A stretch of DNA of 64,000 nucleotides. Source: Capitulum mitella (Eukaryota > Arthropoda > Thecostraca > Pollicipedomorpha > Pollicipedidae). The translations under genes and the position numbers were made by a program. The stretch lies in contig CP099842.1 of assembly GCA_030062745.1 (NCBI GenBank), forward strand, positions 29,984,901 through 30,048,900. The letters run 5' to 3'. Below the pieces are notes generated by a model. That model did not search any database. It had not been told where the DNA came from and worked only from the letters and a program-made list of their open reading frames with translations. Below are positions 58,066 to 64,000 of this stretch, one piece after another (position 1 is the first letter of the stretch; each line of letters opens with the position of its first letter).

Positions 58066-58570
58066 GTGCGAAAGTCCACGAACGAGCTGCCGCAGTTCGT
58101 GGTTCTTACGGCCAGCTGTGCCATTCGATATGCAATACAGGATTATGAGTGGAATGAAATAAAAGGCTGGTTGGTTTCAAGTGGCCAGATAAAATCGTTA
58201 CGAATTTGATTGAAGTACTTTTGATATATTAGTGCTACACTTGCGGGACTGCAACTTCCACGGGAGTTATTCGGCTCTTTTTGTCTGAGACATTATAGGA
58301 AGCAAAAGAACGGGGCTCATTTTGAAAACTGTTAGGTCATCATAGGTCACATTTTCATCATCAGATTGATGATGGCCGAAAATCCGCACCTTCATCCATC
58401 TCATAAGTTCATTCCACTGACCATTAACAGTTTCATTGGCATGAAATGGGGTAAGCTACGAAGTGATTGTTTAAAGCGATGTTAAAGGCAAGACAATTGT
58501 TGAGGAGTTTCTGCCACGCTTCCAAACGGATAGGCGCAAGTCATCAACCAGGGTCATGAGGTCTGCCACG
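58066..58570. other. no gene recognised
   Basis: Unique-looking sequence. The octamer ctgccacg at 58563-58570 is the left target duplication of the next element. Confidence 0.45.
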
Positions 58571-58800
58571 CAGGGGTGTCGACTTCTGGAAATGATGGGG
58601 GGAGCGACCCGAGGGTTCGTCAGACTAACCTCCCCAAATGTGGGTTTCTCAACGGATAAAACCCACTTTATTTTGACCAACGGAAATTTCTAAACTTGTT
58701 GTTACTATTTATCGAATGAAAAATTACGTCTACTCCATGTATGCAGGTATATATACATATAAATGTATATATATATATGCGTATATATATTTACATAGAC

Positions 58801-58832
<32 letters not shown>

Positions 58833-58833
58833 G

Positions 58834-58875
<42 letters not shown>

Positions 58876-59088
58876 CAGATAAACAAGTAGATAGATAGAA
58901 GATAAAATGGCAGCTATGTCGCTTTAGACTTAATTCTTTACTTTCTGCCCATCTGTTATCTGTTGCGGCCGCTCTTTTCGTTATTATTACTCATTCCCCT
59001 TAAAAGCCGGCAAAAAATATTGGAGCAGCCAAAACCAACATTGGATGGGCCAGGACCCCCTCAAAAGAATATAAATCGGCACCCCCTG
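58571..59088 (+). mobile_element. hAT-type MITE, family H2, with GATA core and perfect 8-bp target duplication
   Basis: Starts CAGGGGTGTCGACTTCTGG; the right end in reverse is CAGGGGGTGCCGATTT. Perfect octamers ctgccacg flank it (58563-58570 and 59089-59096). The core at 58745-58880 is TATATA followed by about 18 GATA units. The second copy is at 6644-7135 and a fragment at 5357-5590. 518 bp, non-coding. Confidence 0.8.
58797..58886. repeat. (GATA)n microsatellite
   Basis: Long GATA array with rare GATG, GACA and AACA interruptions, inside the H2 element. Confidence 0.9.
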
Positions 59089-59096
59089 CTGCCACG

Positions 59097-59649
59097 GCAC
59101 TTCTCCAGAGCGTCGTTCATAAACTGACCACTAGGCACACCAGGTTATCTTGATTGGCACATTCTGTCAAACACCGTTCATAAACTAACCTGTGACGTCG
59201 CCCAAGTTACCTCGCAGTTACCTCGGTGGGCGCCGAGATAGGTCTGGTAAGTATGGTGGCCTCCGTGAAATTGTAAACAATCGACCCGGCCCAATATACA
59301 TCCATGGTGCTTCTGACAGAGGCTGCGATTTGTCTCGACAGCGCCATAATTGACGAAGTCCAGACAGTGTACGAGAACTGACCTGCTAACAATGCCCCAA
59401 GGCTGATATCTCGGTACTGGCGAAAGAGGCTCGTGAACGGGGCTCAGATTCAGCTGACGCCAGTGCCCGAACGAGTGTAGTGAGCAGCAGAACAGTCTCT
59501 ATACGGAGCGTTTTTTGTTGCAGATGGTACGGGAAATTCTTTGTTGGAGGCCAGCACACGCCGGCAGTGTACACCGACGGCGAATGGGAGAGCTAAAAAT
59601 GTCTTCGTTCATATCGGCCCGGTGAGGCGGTGTTCTCTTTCGCTTCTCG
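59097..59649. other. no gene recognised
   Basis: A ~70-bp imperfect direct repeat of GTTCATAAACT(G/A)ACC occurs near 59117 and 59173. Otherwise nothing is supportable. Confidence 0.4.
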
Positions 59650-60590
59650 CAATCACACGACCAGTGGCGTAGCCAAGGGGACGGCGAAGTGGGCTACCGC
59701 TCTCTCCTGGAGGTCGATCAGGGGCCCTGAAGCCACCAGCGGCGCCGAGACGGTCAGGGGCTCTGGGATGGTCAGAGGAGTTGAAACAGCCAGGGTCGTG
59801 AGATAGTCAAGGGCCCTGGGATGATCAAAGACCCTGGGATTTCCGAGGTCTTCAGAGAGTGTCAGGGATCTTGAGACGGCCAAGAGCCCCGAAACTGTCG
59901 TGAGTATGAAGTAGCCGGGGGCCCTCGATGGTCAGGGGGCCTGGGAAGATTGGGGCCCTGAGATGTCCGTGAACTATGCGACGGTCAGAAGCTCTATTAC
60001 AACCATAAACCCTGACACAGTCCGGACCCTGGGGCGTTCAGAGGCCTTGGGACGGGCAAGGACCAGGGACGATCGGGACCCGAGACATTCATGAACCCTG
60101 AGACAGTCAGCGGTACTGAAAAGATCGTGGGCCCCGGGATGATCGAGGGCCTTGGGACGGTCAAGGGTCCGGCGATAGTCAGGGGCCCAGGAATGGTCAG
60201 GGGTCTTGGGAAAGCCATTAGCCCTGATACAGTGAGAAACCTGGAACCTTCAGAGGTCCTGGAGTGGGCAAAGACCCTGATGTGGTACAGGCCCGGGGGT
60301 TGTTGGGATGGCCAGGGGTCTCCGGAGAGCTATGAGTCCTGCAGCAGTCAGGAGCCTATGACGGCCATGACCATGGGACAGTCATGGGTCTGACACAGCC
60401 AGGGGCCCTGAGATGGTCAGATTCTCTGAGACAGTCAGTGTGCCTGGGACGGCGAGGAACCTTCAGACAGTTACGGGCCCCGGGACAGTTATGATCCCTG
60501 AGACAATCAGGGCCCTGTCGCCCTGAGACGGTCAGGAGCCCTTAGACTCAGGGGCCCTGGAATGGCCACGAGCACTGAGGCAGCAGGCTA
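59650..60590. repeat. ~30-bp degenerate minisatellite (GGGCCCTGAGACGGTCAG type)
   Basis: About 30 diverged units follow the pattern GGCCCTGGGATGGTCAGG. The short open frames across it (for example 60091-60393) are composed of the repeat and are not genes. Confidence 0.75.
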
Positions 60591-60941
60591 ATGTAAATAT
60601 GCTAGTAAAGTAAATAGGCTGAACGCACTGCCCGTGGAGCGTTCGACCAAGTGCCTGTTCACCATAGCGTGGTAGGAAATCTCAGCCGCAAGATACCTTC
60701 TGGAGGACTACATACAGTTTTTCTTTCTTTTGCTTGTGGCTGTCTTCTTGGTTTAACGAGTTGCTTAGCAGTCCATTGTTTGCATTTTCATTGCTCGTTT
60801 CGTTCTTATACCAGTTGACGTGTGGGCACGTGAAAATATGAAGAAGGAAAATTGCCAGACTGGGAACAGCACGACCTCATTTGAGCCGGCAGAGGCACCC
60901 TAGGCCCTCTCCCAATCAATCTCAGTCTCGGCCGAACGCCA
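60591..60941. other. no gene recognised
   Basis: Short unique spacer between two arrays with no supportable feature. Confidence 0.4.
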
Positions 60942-61275
60942 GACGCCGTGTCCGGGAACACCGGACGCCGTGTCCAGGAACTCCAGACGCCGTATCCAGG
61001 AGCACCGGACGCCGTGTCCAGGAACACCGGACGCCGTGTCCAGGAGCACTGGACGCCGTGTCCAGGAACACCGGACGCCGTATCCAGGAGCACCGGACGC
61101 CGTGTCCAGGAACACCGGACGCCGTGTCCGGGAACACCAGACGCTGTATCCAGGAGCACTGGACGCCGTGTCCAGGAACATCGGACGCCATGTCCAGGAA
61201 CACCAGACGCCGTATCCAGGAGCACCGGACGCCGTGTCCAGGAACACCGGACGCCGTGTCCGGGAACACCGGCCG
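60942..61275. repeat. 22-bp minisatellite, about 15 units
   Basis: Tandem units of GACGCCGTGTCCAGGAACACCG with few substitutions (GTG/GTA, AACA/AGCA, AGG/GGG). Three units make 66 bp, so all six frames stay open, which explains the 160-240-codon open frames on both strands here. None is taken as a gene. Confidence 0.9.
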
Positions 61276-61600
61276 CCGCGGGCCGGCAGCCGGCGCGGTG
61301 CAGGGCGGGCCCGGTTTCACAACGCTCGGCCGGCGGCAGCGCACCCGCCGGCCGGCCGGCCGCGCGCGGCGAGGCACTTTTTCCACCGTCACGTTCTCTG
61401 TCAGGGGCGACAAGCGGTTCCAGGTCAGCAGGGGGCGTCCACCTCGCCTGCGATTGATCGGGCCGGAATTGCACGCCGGAACGCGCCGCCCCGGCCGATT
61501 GGCTGCTTCTGGCCGCGTTAAAACACAAACAGGCGGTGCTACAGAAGGTCGCGGCCAGGCTGTCGTGGAGAGAATCGGCAGCGTGACGTCACCTTGAGCA
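61276..61600. other. GC-rich flank, no gene called
   Basis: Very GC-rich to about 61500, open on both strands, with no motif. TGACGTCA at 61584-61591 precedes the CRE array. Confidence 0.3.
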
Positions 61601-61610
61601 CCCCTATTAT

Positions 61611-61798
61611 GGCAGTGACGTCAGGTTGAACCAGTCCGCTGTCCGCTGCCGACTGATCTGGCAGAGTGACGTCTTACTGAACCAGTCCGTTGCCGACTGA
61701 AGTGGCGGCGCGGCGTCATACTGGACCAGTCCGCTACCGATTGAACTGAAAGAGTGACGTCTTACTGAGCCAGTCCGCTGCCAGCTGAGCTGGCAGGA
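61611..61798 (+). repeat. ~44-51-bp tandem repeat with CRE-like motifs
   Basis: Four units with the core GTGACGTC(A/T)..TTGAACCAGTCCGCTGCCGACTG. TGACGTC falls at 61616, 61667 and 61755, with a degenerate GGCGTCA near 61712. A fifth, perfect TGACGTCA lies just upstream at 61584. Confidence 0.8.
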
Positions 61799-64000
61799 AC
61801 ATACAATGACTTTCTGTTGCTATGTCAGTGAAAGTGCTTTAAAGATAAGGGCAACCCAAGAGTTGGGTGAAGGCGTCTCATGTCTGCAAACCTTCTCCCT
61901 AAACGTCGGTTCAAGTCTTTCCGAGTATGCGAGTCGGTGCGCGGGACCCATAATGATGTTTACGCTCTGTTGATACGGGGCTTGGGACAATGCTGTCGCC
62001 ATCTTATGCAACGATTCAACAACTGACGAATAGCGATTCATGTTTACGGATGGGGAGTTGCAAAAGGCCGGCTAACCAGGAACCCATTACCAGTGCAGTG
62101 CCGCTTGGGCAACAGAGGGGCACTGCAACTCGGCAACCGTGGCAGGTCACAGAACACGCTCTCATTTTCCGACAGTGAACACAACGGGGCACGCTCTCTT
62201 GCAGCGGGCGCGCTCCCCGAGCCAGCCGTGCAACAGTCGGTGCCCGCACTCCAAACTCCACCCGCCTCCCCGAGCCCTCGAACTCCCGGCTCTGTCCCCG
62301 TCCCGTTCCCGGCATGTTCACGGCCGGAGATTGCGCCGCGGGTGCCTCTCCCTCTCACGGTCAGCGCAGCGGTGACTCACGTGAGCCCGGTAACCGGCAG
62401 CCGGCTCGGAGCGGCCGCGGTGCCGGCCGGGCGCCGTCCGCACCGTCACGGCGCGCGGGGCGTAACGTGACGGCGGCGGAGCATCACGGACCGGCGGCGG
62501 TGTTGTCACGCGCCGGCCGCGCGGCGTGACGGCGCTAACACGGGCCACGGCCGCCGGCCGACACAGCGCCGGGTCTCGAAACAACAACCGGCTCGGTACT
62601 GGGTCTGAAAAAGAGACGGAGCGCTTTCCGAGTGAGAGGCCCGCTCAACGTAACGTTCACGGGGCCTAGGACAGCCATCGCATGGGATCTGTCACGTGCG
62701 CATGGTTGTGGCTACCGACTGCGACCTTCTAGCTGGAGCATCCATTGTCCCGCAAACCTCATGCCGCAGCAAATCAAGGTATGATGTTTTATCTGATGGC
62801 AACGCATTGTTACCAAAGATGCTGTAACGTGACATTGTTGCATTTACGGACCAGGAAACCAAAGCATCTCGAAGCTATGGCTTCAAAAAAGTCGACACCA
62901 AAACTCCGAGGATTGCTGCAGGCCGTAGCTCCTTTGGAAGCGTAAAGTGAGATTAGTTCTGACATCCGTGCAACCGTTTTGACAGCCGCTTTTTCGCTGG
63001 TCACGATAGAAAGGCGAGGGTACAATGTATCACATAAAGGATCAGTTCAAGTGCTTTCACCTGGAATCATTGAGTCCGTTAGCGAGAAGGAAATGACGCG
63101 TGAGGAGTGTTCCCCATTCTCGCTGAATTCATCTAAACACCAAAGGGTGTCGGTCACAAAGAAACATACTACAAACCTTTCTGTTCACTCCCTAAACTTT
63201 TACTCTAGTCGATAAGCTAAATTGCACAGTTGACTAACCGCGATGTTGTGTTGTGATGTGCGCAGAACCAAGTGTGGATAACAATTGTTTAATCGTCAAC
63301 AAAAAAGTTAAATAACTGATCTGTGACATGAATCGTGGCGTTGGACGAACTACCGGACGACTGAGTTTCTCCTTGATGTCTCAATCGGCCGCAGCGGTGA
63401 GCTCTGTACCAATTAATCCCCCGCGACTGCCCCTACGTCTTTCACCCTGCACCAGGGGCCAAAGTTTCCTAAAATTATTGGGGATGGAAATGCTACTTTG
63501 ATGCCCATTCTTTCGTTGTAACGCCATTAGGCGTTGCATTATACGCGTTACGATCAGAGACCGCAGTCGGCCATTGGTCGTTCCAGGCAACCAGACTGCG
63601 ATCTGGGTATGCCCAAACTGCCAAACACCGGAGTAAGAAGAAAAATCGGTTATCGGTCACTGGGACCACAACGCGTTCTGGCAACTTTCCCAGTCCCGCA
63701 AACCGACGAAAATATCACTTTATATCGTGTTTCCCATAAAATGACCCCAGCGCGGAAAATTACCATTGGCCGGAACACATTTTAGTTGGTAGTAAAATTA
63801 AATGGCCGAAGATCGATTTATGTTAAGTTCCAGTTACCATTCGTGACAGCTTTCTTTCTTGTGAGCCTTTTAACTTGCCCTAGGGATGGAAATCCATTTC
63901 TGCTGGCAAATAGCATTTTTAGCATACGCTCGTATGGGTATTGAAGTGTTCAATGAAAAGCAAATGTTCCGCATTGGCTGGGTCATATTTTTTAAGTCAT
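61799..64000. other. no gene recognised; GC-rich island 62190-62580
   Basis: The island is CpG-rich and open in several frames without motifs, and may be a promoter. The rest (62580-64000) contains short frames only. I see no splice-supported exon, RNA gene or bounded transposon. Confidence 0.35.

Noticed and set aside
60942..61275. CRISPR-like regular repeats
   Set aside because: The 22-bp units are contiguous with no unique spacers, and the DNA is eukaryotic; it is a minisatellite.
60806..61597. Several 160-240-codon frames on both strands
   Set aside because: They are generated by the 22-bp minisatellite and GC-rich flank; every frame is open, so length carries no information.

Overview
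This is eukaryotic DNA, most likely from an arthropod (a crustacean or chelicerate fits; I cannot name the species). The evidence is a three-exon gene for an arthropod-type secreted single von Willebrand factor C domain protein (SVWC/Vago family), Inr-type promoters, GC-rich exons in AT-richer surroundings, and very dense non-autonomous DNA transposons. I see no bacterial-style operons, rRNA, tRNA or CRISPR. Most long open frames here lie in GC-rich or tandem-repeat DNA and are not genes.

Genes. (1) Plus 12709-13998: an apparently single-exon secreted Pro/Ala/Ser-rich protein (429 aa) with a His cluster and TESP repeats. (2) Plus 31811-42758: a proposed three-exon gene made of a signal-peptide exon (31811-31874), a Lys/Ser/Glu/Gly repeat exon (39321-40478) and a small terminal exon (42580-42758) followed by AATAAA. 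All junctions are phase 1, and the joining is inferred. (3) Minus 48505-47085: the SVWC gene, the best-supported gene here, with a possible TATA promoter and 21-nt leader exon at 50679-50627. (4) Isolated candidate exons at 12153-12319, 26769-26980 and 44202-44409. A Penelope-like retroelement GIY-YIG fragment lies at 17799-18413.

Mobile DNA. Two TTAA-flanked (piggyBac-type) non-autonomous families of about 1.2 kb dominate. Family T1 has copies at 9101-10313, 20639-21855, 33687-34861, 36478-37818 and 40559-41772, plus an old interrupted copy at 31921-35623. Family T2 has copies at 1834-4455 (interrupted), 32079-33240 and 56838-58065. A third TTAA element (T3, 2775-4099) sits inside a T2 copy. 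hAT-type elements with 8-bp target duplications include a 3.7-kb element (27702-31387) with a broken BED-finger transposase remnant and several MITEs (299-561, 11860-12131, 36220-36477, 58571-59088 and others). The nesting is clean enough to order insertions in time.

Tandem repeats: a ~52-bp array (7150-7980), a ~151-bp array (3060-3560), a 42-bp array (55180-55350), a ~30-bp array (59650-60590), a 22-bp minisatellite (60942-61275) and a ~44-51-bp array carrying CRE-like TGACGTC motifs (61611-61798). GC-rich islands near 6420-6640, 22690-23060, 48850-49330, 50490-50900, 51650-52070, 56020-56430 and 62190-62580 may be promoters or exons I could not resolve.
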